Origin: Endoryza sp044226045
Lineage (GTDB): Bacteria; Bacteroidota; Bacteroidia; Chitinophagales; Chitinophagaceae
Reading direction: 5' to 3'
DNA length: 64,000 nucleotides
Assembly (NCBI GenBank): GCA_044226045.1
Contig: JBGAHR010000001.1
Location: 1 to 64,000 of the forward strand
Shown piece after piece: positions 18,630-25,920 of this stretch. Positions within the stretch are counted from its first letter, which is position 1. Each line of letters opens with the position of its first letter. Below the pieces are notes generated by a model. The model had not been told where the DNA came from. It was given only the letters and a program-made list of their open reading frames with translations, and made no database searches. A program made the translations under genes and the position numbers.

Positions 18630-18667
18630 TAGCTACAAAGTTTTAATAGCTTTGTAGCTATTTTATT
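18630..18667 (+). terminator. Terminator hairpin between rpsU and the recombinase gene
   Basis: TAGCTACAAAG pairs with CTTTGTAGCTA (18650-18660) around a 9-nt AT-rich loop, followed by TTTTATT. It ends 3 nt before the next ATG, so it may partly terminate rpsU transcripts or limit recombinase expression. Confidence 0.75.
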
Positions 18668-18669
18668 AT

Positions 18670-19566
18670 ATGCTGGAGCCGGTTCAGTCATTCATTGATT
18701 ATCTCCGTTTTGAAAAGCGATATTCCGCACATACCGTAAGGTCGTATCAGGACGACCTGTCCCAGTTTACCACCTATTTACAGGATCAGTTTTCTGTACA
18801 GTCAATAGAAGAAATCACCGCCACATTTATCAGGAGCTGGCTGGCTTCGCTCCGGGAAATGGATATTTCTCCCCGATCCATCAATCGAAAAATTTCAACC
18901 CTCAAATCTTTTTTTAAATACCACTTACGTACCGGTCGCCTCACTCAAACACCCATGACCAATATCATTTCTCCCAAGTCGGGCAAAAGGCTACCGTCTT
19001 TTGTAAAGGAAGAGGATTTGGGAGATCTGCTGAAGGCGCTGGCCTTTCCGGACGACTGGAAGGGGCTGAATGCCCGGATGCTGATCACCCTGTTTTACTG
19101 CACCGGTATGCGTCTTAGCGAATTGATCCAGCTCAAGGCGCAGCAGGTAGACCGTTCCAAGCGCTCCATTAAAATTCTGGGGAAGGGGAACAAGGAGAGG
19201 ATTGTGCCGGTATCGGCCGAACTCATTAACCTGATAGAGGCCTATGAAACCGAGAAAGGGAAACTTTTTGGTAATACCGCTGAAATGCTGCTGGTAACGG
19301 AAAAGGGGAAAAGGATGTACCCCAAATACGCCTATCTTCTTGTAAAGCAATATCTCGGGGAGATCAAGACATTGGAGAGGAAAAGCCCCCACGTGCTGCG
19401 TCATAGTTTTGCCACCCATCTTACCAATCATGGGGCCAGCCTGAATGCCGTGAAAGAGCTGTTGGGTCATGCCAGCCTCGCCTCCACCCAGGTGTACACC
19501 CATAATACTATTGAGAAGCTGAAAGAGGTGTATAAGAATGCTCATCCCCGCGAGAAAGGAGATTGA
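18670..19566 (+). CDS. Tyrosine recombinase, XerC/XerD family
   Basis: A 298-aa site-specific recombinase of the size expected for chromosome-dimer resolution enzymes. The N-terminal SAM-like DNA-binding domain spans about residues 1-95 (SFIDYLRFEKRYSAHTVRSYQDDL). The catalytic domain has the first Arg in TGMRLSEL (about 155-162), Lys in the beta hairpin ILGKGNKER, HVLRHSFATHL with HxxR, GHASLASTQ, and the nucleophilic Tyr in VYTHNT. All catalytic residues are present. Placement between rpsU and hpf is the conserved housekeeping location in Bacteroidota, which argues for a Xer role rather than an island integrase even though tRNAs follow. Confidence 0.92.
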   Translation: MLEPVQSFIDYLRFEKRYSAHTVRSYQDDLSQFTTYLQDQFSVQSIEEITATFIRSWLASLREMDISPRSINRKISTLKSFFKYHLRTGRLTQTPMTNIISPKSGKRLPSFVKEEDLGDLLKALAFPDDWKGLNARMLITLFYCTGMRLSELIQLKAQQVDRSKRSIKILGKGNKERIVPVSAELINLIEAYETEKGKLFGNTAEMLLVTEKGKRMYPKYAYLLVKQYLGEIKTLERKSPHVLRHSFATHLTNHGASLNAVKELLGHASLASTQVYTHNTIEKLKEVYKNAHPREKGD

Positions 19567-19722
19567 ATTTTTGCCCCCGCCCGTCACAATAAATTTTAGG
19601 GTAGTTTTATTTGGAAAAAAATGCCTGGAGAATTAACTTACAAGTAGGTAAGAGATATAAAAATTTACCTCCATTCATTAGCTCTTTTATTTATTGTTTC
19701 ACAGATAAAAAATGCGATTGTT

Positions 19723-20022
19723 ATGAACGTAAACATTCAAACTGTGCGATTCAACGCCGACGTCAAACTCGTTGATTACGTAAACCGCAAGCTCTCCAAA
19801 CTTGATACATTTCACGACCGCATTATCAAAGTAGATGTGTACCTTAAGTTGGATAATGTAGTACATGCTATAAAAGATAAGATCGCAGAAATAAAGGTTC
19901 AGGTTCCCCGCCATGAGTTCTTTGTTAAGGCTTCTTCCAAGTCATTTGAAGAGTCTTTTGACAGTGCCCTTGCCTCGCTGATCAACCAGATCAAAAGAAA
20001 AAAAGAAAAGCAGGCAGCTTAA
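19723..20022 (+). CDS. hpf: Ribosome hibernation promoting factor (short HPF/RaiA)
   Basis: A 99-aa protein of the HPF/YfiA family that binds the 30S decoding site and inactivates ribosomes in stationary phase or stress. It begins MNVNIQTVRFNADVKLVDYVNRKLSKLD and has the beta-alpha-beta-beta-beta-alpha pattern, ending in a basic KRKKEKQ tail. It lacks the C-terminal dimerisation domain of long HPF, so it is the short type. A 156-nt spacer separates it from the recombinase gene and contains no clear promoter. It is followed by a strong terminator. Confidence 0.92.
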   Translation: MNVNIQTVRFNADVKLVDYVNRKLSKLDTFHDRIIKVDVYLKLDNVVHAIKDKIAEIKVQVPRHEFFVKASSKSFEESFDSALASLINQIKRKKEKQAA

Positions 20023-20032
20023 AAAGATTACC

Positions 20033-20066
20033 AAACGGTCCCGCCACAACGGGGCCGTTTTTTTTT
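20033..20066 (+). terminator. Intrinsic terminator after hpf
   Basis: AAACGGTCCCG (20033-20043) pairs with CGGGGCCGTTT (20050-20060), with one G-U pair and loop CCACAA, then a run of nine or more T. Confidence 0.92.
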
Positions 20067-20193
20067 GTTCGAAAACCTGGGAAAAAACAATCGGAACCCT
20101 TTATTTTCGCGCCTCCGAGTGTTGATTAAGCGATAATATCGAAGGGTTAATCGCAACACACTGAAAACAAGTAAAAAAAACCAAGGCAAAATT

Positions 20194-20222
20194 TTTGTAT
20201 TTCTCAAATTCCTTTACCTTTG
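20194..20222 (+). promoter_or_regulatory. Promoter of the tRNA-tuf transcript
   Basis: A full-consensus Bacteroidota promoter: TTTG (20194-20197), 17-nt spacer, TACCTTTG (20215-20222). It is the best promoter in the window and drives the tRNA cluster. The 308-nt spacer 20061-20368 otherwise holds only the leader. Confidence 0.85.
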
Positions 20223-20240
20223 CCTTCCCAAAAAAAGGGG

Positions 20241-20253
20241 TAGTTCTTTGTTT
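20241..20253 (+). promoter_or_regulatory. boxA-like antitermination element in the tRNA leader
   Basis: TAGTTCTTTGTTT resembles the boxA of rRNA leaders (E. coli TGCTCTTTAACA, Bacillus TGTTCTTTGAAA). It lies about 20 nt after the promoter. Similar GTTCTTT sites occur at 20632-20643 between tRNA-Gly and tRNA-Thr and at 24069-24080 in the rplK leader. Confidence 0.5.
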
Positions 20254-20368
20254 TTAAATCCGTCTGACCCTTTCCGGGAAGGATGGATGAGCGAGTTTCA
20301 ACGACAGTTCAGCCGGCCTGGGCCAAAGAAAGAGGTGAGTGCGGTATGGGTTGTTGAAGAAGAAAATC

Positions 20369-20441
20369 GCCACTTTAGCTCAGCTGGTAGAGCAACTGAT
20401 TTGTAATCAGTAGGTCGTTGGTTCGATTCCGACAAGTGGCT
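20369..20441 (+). tRNA. tRNA-Thr (TGT)
   Basis: A 73-nt cloverleaf. Acceptor GCCACTT pairs with AAGTGGC, the D arm is GCTCAGCTGGTAGAGC, and the anticodon arm ACTGA-TTTGTAA-TCAGT carries TGT. The T arm has GGTTCGATTCC. The discriminator is T and CCA is not encoded. Confidence 0.97.
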
Positions 20442-20454
20442 CTGTATAAAAAAA

Positions 20455-20537
20455 GGGCAGATTCCAGAGCGGCCAAATGGGGCGGACTGTAAATCCGCTG
20501 TCTTTCGACTTCGGAGGTTCGAATCCTCCTCTGCCCA
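20455..20537 (+). tRNA. tRNA-Tyr (GTA)
   Basis: An 83-nt class II tRNA with a long variable arm (GTCTTTCGAC). Acceptor GGGCAGA pairs with TCTGCCC, and the anticodon loop CTGTAAA gives GTA. The discriminator is A, as required for bacterial tRNA-Tyr. CCA is not encoded. Confidence 0.96.
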
Positions 20538-20552
20538 CTTGATTGAAAATAT

Positions 20553-20625
20553 GCGGGAGTAGCTCATTTGGTAGAGCGATAGCCTTCCAAGCTATAGGTG
20601 GCGAGTTCGAGCCTCGTCTCCCGCT
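20553..20625 (+). tRNA. tRNA-Gly (TCC)
   Basis: 73 nt. Acceptor GCGGGAG pairs with CTCCCGC, the anticodon stem TAGC/GCTA carries TCC, the T loop is TTCGAGC and the discriminator is T. Confidence 0.96.
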
Positions 20626-20679
20626 CCAGGTTAGTTCTTTAAATCAGGAGAGCTACAGGCTCTAAGAGAGGCTATACCA

Positions 20680-20751
<72 letters not shown>

Positions 20752-20786
20752 CAATTTGTTTGAGAAGTGAGTTGAACCCGCTTCCT

Positions 20787-20844
20787 GGTAGAGCATCCCG
20801 ATCTTTGATCGGGAAGGTCGTGAGTTCAATTCTCGTCAACGGCG
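20787..20844 (+). pseudogene. Broken tRNA-Thr copy (pseudo-tRNA)
   Basis: The segment GGTAGAGCA ... GGTCGTGAGTTCAATTCTCGTCAACGGC repeats the D-loop, T-arm and 3' acceptor half of tRNA-Thr(GGT). The matching 5' acceptor strand is missing. The anticodon arm has been replaced by a perfect 8-bp hairpin with a TTT triloop (TCCCGATC/GATCGGGA, 20796-20814), 2 nt longer than a normal arm and lacking U33. It cannot form a functional tRNA. It probably arose by partial tandem duplication followed by replacement of the middle. Confidence 0.75.
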
Positions 20845-20973
20845 GAAGTTTTTTGAAGAGAAGAGGGGAGATGAATTAAATGAGTTGGAGTGAACGGCAG
20901 TAAAGTTGTGTAACAAGCTGTCAACACTATAAAAAAACAATAATTGTAAATCCACAACTAAAAACAGATAACG

Positions 20974-22161
20974 ATGTCAAAAGAGACCTTTAAGAGGGAT
21001 AAACCTCACGTTAACGTTGGTACTATCGGTCACATCGACCATGGTAAAACCACTTTGACTGCCGCTATCACTACCATTCTGGCTCAGAAAGGTATGGCGC
21101 AGGCAAAAAAATATGATGAAATCGACGCGGCTCCTGAGGAGAAAGAGCGTGGTATTACGATCAATACTGCACACGTGGAGTATCAGACGGCGAATCGTCA
21201 CTATGCCCACGTTGACTGTCCCGGTCACGCTGACTATGTTAAAAACATGATTACCGGTGCTGCCCAGATGGACGGTGCTATCTTAGTTGTGGCTGCTACA
21301 GATGGTCCTATGCCTCAAACAAAAGAACACATCCTGCTGGCTCGCCAGGTAGGCGTTCCCCGTATGGTTGTGTTTATGAATAAAGTGGATCTGGTAGACG
21401 ATCCGGAATTGCTGGAGCTCGTTGAAATGGAAATCCGTGAGCTGTTGAGCTTCTACGGTTTCGATGGAGACAATACTCCTATCATTAAAGGTTCTGCTAC
21501 CGGCGCACTGGCTGGTGAAGACAAGTGGGTTAAAGCAGTTGAAGAACTGATGGATGCTGTTGACAGCTACATCCCGCTGCCTCCCCGTCCGGTTGATCAG
21601 CCATTCCTGATGTCTGTTGAAGACGTGTTCTCTATTACTGGTCGTGGTACTGTTGCTACCGGCCGTATCGAAAGAGGTCGCGTGAAAGTAGGTGAAGGTG
21701 TTGAAATCGTAGGTATGATGCCAACTGCCCTTACTTCTACAGTAACAGGTGTGGAAATGTTCCGCAAACTCCTCGACGAAGGGGAAGCTGGTGACAACGC
21801 CGGTCTGCTCCTCCGTGGTATTGAAAAAACTCAGATCCGTCGTGGTATGGTAATCTGCAAACCAGGTTCTATCACTCCGCACACTGAATTCAAAGGAGAA
21901 GTTTACGTATTGAGCAAAGAAGAAGGTGGACGTCACACTCCGTTCTTCAATAAATATCGTCCTCAGTTCTATTTCCGTACAACCGACGTAACCGGTGAAG
22001 TGGAACTGCCTGCAGGAACTGAAATGGTGATGCCTGGTGATAACACCAACCTCACTGTTAAGCTGATCCAGCCGATCGCCATGGAAAAAGGTCTGAAATT
22101 CGCGATTCGCGAAGGCGGACGTACCGTAGGCGCCGGTCAGGTTACTGAAATCCTGAAGTAA
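20974..22161 (+). CDS. tuf: Elongation factor Tu
   Basis: The GTPase that delivers aminoacyl-tRNA to the ribosome, 395 aa. G1 is GHIDHGKT (about residues 18-25), the switch region is EKERGITI, G3 is DCPGHADY, and G4 is NKVD. Domains 2 and 3 are complete and the protein ends VGAGQVTEILK. There is no Shine-Dalgarno sequence: the ATG is preceded by AAAAACAGATAACG. The gene is downstream of the tRNA cluster and upstream of trnW-secE-nusG, as in other Bacteroidota. A possible terminator hairpin made of heptads follows. Confidence 0.99.
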   Translation: MSKETFKRDKPHVNVGTIGHIDHGKTTLTAAITTILAQKGMAQAKKYDEIDAAPEEKERGITINTAHVEYQTANRHYAHVDCPGHADYVKNMITGAAQMDGAILVVAATDGPMPQTKEHILLARQVGVPRMVVFMNKVDLVDDPELLELVEMEIRELLSFYGFDGDNTPIIKGSATGALAGEDKWVKAVEELMDAVDSYIPLPPRPVDQPFLMSVEDVFSITGRGTVATGRIERGRVKVGEGVEIVGMMPTALTSTVTGVEMFRKLLDEGEAGDNAGLLLRGIEKTQIRRGMVICKPGSITPHTEFKGEVYVLSKEEGGRHTPFFNKYRPQFYFRTTDVTGEVELPAGTEMVMPGDNTNLTVKLIQPIAMEKGLKFAIREGGRTVGAGQVTEILK

Positions 22162-22184
22162 TAACTTACTTCATTAATAAACAG

Positions 22185-22268
22185 AGCCATTAGCTTTTAG
22201 CCATTAGCTTTTAGCTTATATTTCCTAAATTCGCTAATTGCTAACAGCTAAAAGCTGATGGCTTTTAT
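22185..22268 (+). repeat. Heptad array forming a hairpin (TTAGCTT/TTAGCCA family)
   Basis: Units of 7 nt (AGCCATT AGCTTTT ...) occupy the tuf-trnW spacer. The 17-mer at 22199-22215 (AGCCATTAGCTTTTAGC, also present at 22185-22201) pairs with 22247-22263 (GCTAAAAGCTGATGGCT) with a single G-U pair. The hairpin ends in TTTTAT directly before tRNA-Trp, so it could terminate or process the tuf transcript. Confidence 0.8.
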
Positions 22269-22339
22269 ACGGGCATGGTGCAACGGTAGCATACGGGTCT
22301 CCAAAACCTTTGATCTGGGTTCGAATCCTAGTGCCCGTG
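22269..22339 (+). tRNA. tRNA-Trp (CCA)
   Basis: 71 nt. Acceptor ACGGGCA pairs with TGCCCGT and the discriminator is G, as expected for Trp. The anticodon loop CTCCAAA carries CCA; the T loop is TTCGAAT. The first anticodon-stem pair appears to be a mismatch. The location between tuf and secE is canonical. Confidence 0.93.
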
Positions 22340-22382
22340 CTAAGTAACCTTCGGGTTGCATTTTGAAACGATAAAAGTTGTT

Positions 22383-22574
22383 ATGAACAAAGTATCAACC
22401 TATTTCCGGGAGTCTTACAAAGAATTGCTGGAAAAAGTGAGCTGGCCAACCTGGTCACAACTGCAGCAATCTACTGTGATCGTACTGGTTGCCACCATCC
22501 TGATCACCGCGATTGTATGGACAATGGACCTGATCGCCCAGGCTGGTCTTAAATTCATCTACTCATTGTTTTAA
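22383..22574 (+). CDS. secE: Preprotein translocase subunit SecE
   Basis: A 63-aa single-span SecE, the small essential subunit of the SecYEG channel. The amphipathic cytoplasmic helix contains the conserved ESYKELLEKVSWPTW block and the single membrane helix is VIVLVATILITAIVWTMDLI. The ATG at 22383 (MNKVSTYFRES) is chosen; an upstream in-frame ATG at 22356 lies between the tRNA end and this start and adds nine residues without homology. nusG follows after 2 nt. Confidence 0.95.
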   Translation: MNKVSTYFRESYKELLEKVSWPTWSQLQQSTVIVLVATILITAIVWTMDLIAQAGLKFIYSLF

Positions 22575-22576
22575 TA

Positions 22577-23146
22577 ATGGAAAATCAAACAGTACAGCAA
22601 CAGGAAACCAAATGGTACGTGTTGCGCGTGGTTAGTGGAAAAGAGCGTAAGGTAAAAGAGTACCTGGATAAAGAGATTTCCCGTGGCGGATGGGGCGAGG
22701 TAGTGAAGCAGGTTTTTCTTCCCGTGGAGAAAGTTTACAAAGTGCAGAATGGAAAGAAAGTAATGCGTGAAAGAAACTACTACCCGGGTTATGTAATGAT
22801 TGAAGTGCTGGAAGGCAAGCTTTCAGATGATCTCCGCGATGCAATAAAAAATACCAACAGCGTTATTCATTTCCTCGGAAAAGAAAATCCAATCGCCCTG
22901 CGTAAAGCAGAAGTAAACAAGATGCTGGGTAAAATGGATGAAATGGCAGAGGTTGGCGGCGTAAGCATGAGTGAGCCATTTATTGTAGGCGAAACGATCA
23001 AGATCATTGAAGGACCATTCAATGATTTCAACGGTATCATCGAAGAAGTCAACGACGAGAAGAAGAAGCTGAAAGTAACCGTGAAGATCTTCGGTCGCTC
23101 TACGCCGGTAGAACTGAACTATATGCAGGTAGAGAAAATAAGTTAA
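22577..23146 (+). CDS. nusG: Transcription termination/antitermination factor NusG
   Basis: A 189-aa NusG that binds RNA polymerase and couples it to Rho or the ribosome. The NGN domain has WYVLRVVSGKERKVKEYL and ERNYYPGYVMIEV, and the C-terminal KOW domain has GPFNDFNGIIEEVNDEKKKLKV. Compared with E. coli it has a slightly longer NGN, common in Bacteroidota. It starts 2 nt after secE. Unlike most genomes it is not followed directly by rplK: a terminator and a histone-like gene on the opposite strand intervene. Confidence 0.98.
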   Translation: MENQTVQQQETKWYVLRVVSGKERKVKEYLDKEISRGGWGEVVKQVFLPVEKVYKVQNGKKVMRERNYYPGYVMIEVLEGKLSDDLRDAIKNTNSVIHFLGKENPIALRKAEVNKMLGKMDEMAEVGGVSMSEPFIVGETIKIIEGPFNDFNGIIEEVNDEKKKLKVTVKIFGRSTPVELNYMQVEKIS

Positions 23147-23168
23147 GTCCTGCGCTCAAAAGATAAGT

Positions 23169-23197
23169 AACCCCTTGGAATGCCGAGGGGTTTTTTA
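23169..23197 (+). terminator. Intrinsic terminator after nusG
   Basis: AACCCCTTGG pairs with CCGAGGGGTT (one G-T wobble) around an AATG loop, then T6. It separates secE-nusG from the ribosomal protein operon. Confidence 0.92.
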
Positions 23198-23201
23198 TTG
23201 G

Positions 23202-23265
23202 GGTTATCGGTTGGCGGTTTGCAGTTTGCGGTTGGCGGATTGCAGTTTGCGGTTTGCGGTTTGAG
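23202..23265. repeat. Heptad array (GGTTTGC/AGTTTGC family), direct orientation
   Basis: About nine consecutive 7-nt units (GGTTATC GGTTGGC GGTTTGC AGTTTGC GGTTGGC GGATTGC AGTTTGC GGTTTGC GGTTTGA) lie between two oppositely oriented terminators. The sequence family is that of the array after leuB, 21 kb away. Confidence 0.8.
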
Positions 23266-23274
23266 CAAAGCAAT

Positions 23275-23303
23275 AAAAAACCCCCTCGGAATCCGAAGGG
23301 GTT
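23275..23303 (-). terminator. Intrinsic terminator of the histone-like gene
   Basis: Read on the minus strand: CCCCTTCGG, loop ATT, CCGAGGGGG, then T6. Located about 22 nt after the stop of the histone-like gene. Its stem resembles the nusG terminator in the other orientation. Confidence 0.88.
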
Positions 23304-23324
23304 CAATATCTGTATAATAGTAAA

Positions 23325-23765
23325 TTAACTGTTTTCTTCGCCGCTGTTCAGGTCTGTGTTATCGAAACCCATTTCATCTTCTCCAGGCACTTCTTCAATA
23401 ATCAACACCTCTTCCACTACTTCTGTTACCGGTTCTTCCACGGGAGGTGGCGGTGGGGCAGGAGCAGCTTTTTTCGGCGCCGGCTTTTTAGCAGCAGGTT
23501 TGGCCGCAGCTTTTTTCTTCGGAGCAGCTTTTTTCCTGGGGGCAGCCTTTTTCTTCGGGGCGGCTTTTTTAGCGGCTTTTTTCTTTGCAGCCTTTTTGGG
23601 AGCAGCTTTCTTAGCAGCTTTTTTCTTTTTGGGAGCGGCTTTCTTCTTGGCTACTTTTTTCTTGGCAGCTTTTTTCTTGGAAGCTTTCCTGGCTACCTTC
23701 TTCGCGGCCTTTTTCTTCTTGGGCGCTACTTTCTTCTTGGCAGCTTTTTTCTTTGCTTTGGCCAT
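23325..23765 (-). CDS. Histone H1-like Lys/Ala-rich DNA-binding protein
   Basis: 146 aa. Residues 1 to about 100 consist almost only of K, A, P, V and R in short repeats (AAKKK, APKKK, AAPRKK), like the C-terminal tail of eukaryotic H1 and bacterial H1-like proteins. A proline hinge (PAPPPPPVEEP, about 101-111) leads to a strongly acidic tail (VVEEVLIIEEVPGEDEMGF). Expected role: nucleoid compaction through electrostatic DNA binding, with the acidic tail modulating affinity; this is inferred from composition. It sits on the opposite strand between nusG and rplK. The long antisense ORF over it is a composition artefact. Confidence 0.85.
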   Translation of the reverse strand: MAKAKKKAAKKKVAPKKKKAAKKVARKASKKKAAKKKVAKKKAAPKKKKAAKKAAPKKAAKKKAAKKAAPKKKAAPRKKAAPKKKAAAKPAAKKPAPKKAAPAPPPPPVEEPVTEVVEEVLIIEEVPGEDEMGFDNTDLNSGEENS

Positions 23766-24047
23766 GGGTGCAATTTTTTTGGTTGTAATAAATTTTGAAA
23801 GAAGAAGAATTGTATTGAGAGGAAAAGCTACGTATAAAAATTCAATTAATAAAATTCAAAGACTTATTTCAAAAAGTGATTGCCAATACAAAAGCCGGTT
23901 CGTAACGATGGAGTAAAAGAGATACCAATCAGGCATTACCTTTAACGATATTTGAACTCGAATAAACCCCCGGCCAGGCTGTTTCTGGGCCCTTATTGCC
24001 TCATAAAAAATATTGACCGGGGAGTGGTTTTTGGACAGTATTTTTCC

Positions 24048-24055
24048 TACCTTTG
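24048..24055 (+). promoter_or_regulatory. -7 element of the rplK operon promoter
   Basis: TACCTTTG followed by GCGC matches TAnnTTTG. A TTTG lies 14 nt upstream (24030-24033), closer than usual. In 23766-24183 no other gene is visible. Confidence 0.65.
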
Positions 24056-24068
24056 CGCTCCCAAGAAA

Positions 24069-24180
24069 AAGTTCTTTGTTATCCTGGTTATCGAAAATAA
24101 CCAGGGCCCCGGATAAACCGGTGGCAAGAGGAATTTGGGAGATCCGCCCGGAGCGGGTCGTTTGAACCAATAAATCATTT
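24069..24180 (+). promoter_or_regulatory. Structured leader of rplKAJ with boxA-like site and hairpins
   Basis: Starts with AAGTTCTTTGTT (24069-24080, boxA-like). CCTGGTTAT (24083-24091) then pairs perfectly with ATAACCAGG (24097-24105), and a second stem ATCCGC/GCGGGT lies near 24141-24157. The leader may mediate antitermination or autoregulation by L1 or another ribosomal protein; neither is demonstrated. Confidence 0.45.
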
Positions 24181-24183
24181 AAA

Positions 24184-24627
24184 ATGGCAAAAGAAATTAC
24201 CGGCTACGTTAAGCTACAGGTAAAAGGCGGTCAGGCCAACCCTGCGCCTCCTGTAGGTCCTGCATTAGGTTCCAAGGGTATCAATATCATGGAATTCTGC
24301 AAGCAATTCAATGCCCGCACGCAGGAAAAAATGGGAAAAGTTCTCCCTGTTTTAATCACAGTTTACTCCGACAAGTCTTTTGAGTTCATCATCAAGACTC
24401 CTCCCGCATCCGTTCAGTTGCTGGAAGCAGCCAAACTGCAGAGTGGTTCCAAAGAGCCAAACCGCGGCAAGGTTGGTAAAGTTACCTGGGCTCAGGTAGA
24501 GGCGATCGCCAAAGACAAAATGCCCGATCTGAACTGTTTCACTGTTGAAAGCGCTATGCGCATGGTAGCAGGAACAGCCCGCAGTATGGGAATTACCGTT
24601 GATGGAAAAGCCCCCTGGGACAATTAA
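24184..24627 (+). CDS. rplK: 50S ribosomal protein uL11
   Basis: A 147-aa L11 forming the base of the L7/L12 stalk and GTPase-associated centre. It contains GYVKLQVKGGQANPAPPVGPALG near the start (Pro-rich loop binding thiostrepton-type drugs), NIMEFCKQFNA, and C-terminal MPDLNCFTVESAMRMVAGTARSMGI. First gene of rplK-rplA-rplJ; rplA starts 17 nt downstream. The start follows TTTAAA with no Shine-Dalgarno sequence. Confidence 0.99.
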   Translation: MAKEITGYVKLQVKGGQANPAPPVGPALGSKGINIMEFCKQFNARTQEKMGKVLPVLITVYSDKSFEFIIKTPPASVQLLEAAKLQSGSKEPNRGKVGKVTWAQVEAIAKDKMPDLNCFTVESAMRMVAGTARSMGITVDGKAPWDN

Positions 24628-24644
24628 TCACTTCTTAAAACTGA

Positions 24645-25343
24645 ATGAAAATGGGTATCGCTAAAAAAAGAAAAGCTGTCGAAGCTAAAGTTGATAAAAA
24701 CAAATCGTATTCACTGAAAGACGCTTCGACCCTGGTTAAAGAAGTGAATACAACCAAATTTGACGCTTCTGTAGATCTTCATATACGCCTCGGGGTAGAC
24801 CCGAAAAAAGCCGATCAGGCTATCCGCGGAACAGTTACCCTTCCTCATGGAACTGGTAAAACCAAGCGTGTACTGGTTCTCTGCACTCCCGACAAGGAAG
24901 CAGATGCCAAAAGCGCCGGTGCTGATTTCGTGGGACTGGACGAGTTTGTACAAAAGATCGAAGGCGGATGGGTAGATGTAGATGTAATCATCGCCACTCC
25001 CTCCGTAATGCCTAAAATTGGTAAACTGGGTAAGATCCTGGGTCCCCGCAACCTGATGCCAAACCCCAAGACCGGTACCGTTACCAACGATGTGGCAGCC
25101 GCTGTGAACGAAGTGAAAGGCGGTAAAATCGCTTTCAAGGTCGATAAAGCCGGTATCATCCACGCTTCAATCGGTCGGGTAAGCTTCACCCCCGAAAAGA
25201 TTGCCGAGAACAGCAACGAGCTGCTCAACGCCATCATCAAGGCAAAACCCTCTTCTGCAAAAGGTACTTACCTGAAGAGTGTGTATATGGCCAGCAGCAT
25301 GAGCCCTGGTATTGCCATCGACACTAAAAGCTTTGTTCACTAA
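24645..25343 (+). CDS. rplA: 50S ribosomal protein uL1
   Basis: A 232-aa L1-stalk protein that binds 23S rRNA and, in other bacteria, its own mRNA as a repressor. The conserved DLHIRLGVDPKKADQAIRGTVTLPHGTGK and MPKIGKLGKILGPRNLMPNPKTGTV segments are intact. The ATG at 24645 (MKMGIAKK) is used; a second in-frame ATG at 24651 is equally plausible. A 49-nt spacer to rplJ follows. Confidence 0.98.
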   Translation: MKMGIAKKRKAVEAKVDKNKSYSLKDASTLVKEVNTTKFDASVDLHIRLGVDPKKADQAIRGTVTLPHGTGKTKRVLVLCTPDKEADAKSAGADFVGLDEFVQKIEGGWVDVDVIIATPSVMPKIGKLGKILGPRNLMPNPKTGTVTNDVAAAVNEVKGGKIAFKVDKAGIIHASIGRVSFTPEKIAENSNELLNAIIKAKPSSAKGTYLKSVYMASSMSPGIAIDTKSFVH

Positions 25344-25392
25344 TCAATCTTAAAAGTTCCCGGCCCATGGGTCAGGATCAAAAACAAACGTT

Positions 25393-25920
25393 ATGAATAA
25401 GGATCAAAAAAACGAAGTGATTGAACTGCTGAAAGGTAAGTTCTCTCAATACAATAACTTCTATATCACCGATACAGAATCGCTCACCGTTGAGCAGGTT
25501 GGCCAGCTCCGCAGAGCTTGTTTCGACAAGAATGTGGAAATGAAAGTGGCTAAAAACACTTTGATTAAAAAGGCTCTCGAGTCGATCGACAAAGACCGTT
25601 ACTCCGGCGTTTACGAAGCGCTGAACAATGTAACAGCCCTGATGTTCTCCGAGAACCCTAAAGAACCCGCTCTTATCATCAGCGCTTTCCGCAAGCAAAG
25701 CAATGGCGAGAAGCCGGTTTTGAAAGCCGCCTTCATCAATGGCGATGTATTCAGTGGCGATAATAACCTGAAAGCCCTTACCCAGATCAAGACGAAGAAC
25801 GAATTGATCGGCGAGGTGATCGGTTTGCTGCAATCTCCTGCAAAGCGCGTTCTGGCTGCCCTGTTGCACCACCACGAGCAGAAAGCAGGCGGAGCAGAAG
25901 CTCCCGCTGCAGAAGCATAA
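25393..25920 (+). CDS. rplJ: 50S ribosomal protein uL10
   Basis: A 175-aa stalk protein anchoring L7/L12 dimers. It has the N-terminal rRNA-binding domain (MNKDQKNEVIELLKGKF, LRRACFDKNVEMKVAKNTLIKKAL), and a C-terminal helix (AALLHHHEQKAGGAEAPAAEA) that carries the L12 binding sites. Length is normal for Bacteroidota. It is separated from rplL by an unusually long 146-nt structured spacer. Confidence 0.98.
   Translation: MNKDQKNEVIELLKGKFSQYNNFYITDTESLTVEQVGQLRRACFDKNVEMKVAKNTLIKKALESIDKDRYSGVYEALNNVTALMFSENPKEPALIISAFRKQSNGEKPVLKAAFINGDVFSGDNNLKALTQIKTKNELIGEVIGLLQSPAKRVLAALLHHHEQKAGGAEAPAAEA

Noticed and set aside
23275..23303. Near-identical GC hairpins around the nusG and histone-like gene ends considered as one mobile repeat
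   Set aside because: They are ordinary terminators in opposite orientation, each correctly placed behind its own gene.
23356..23916. 186-aa plus-strand ORF rich in Ala and Phe opposite the histone-like gene
   Set aside because: It is the antisense of Lys/Ala codons (AAG, GCA giving CTT, TGC-type reads) and has no family features. The minus-strand product is the coherent one.
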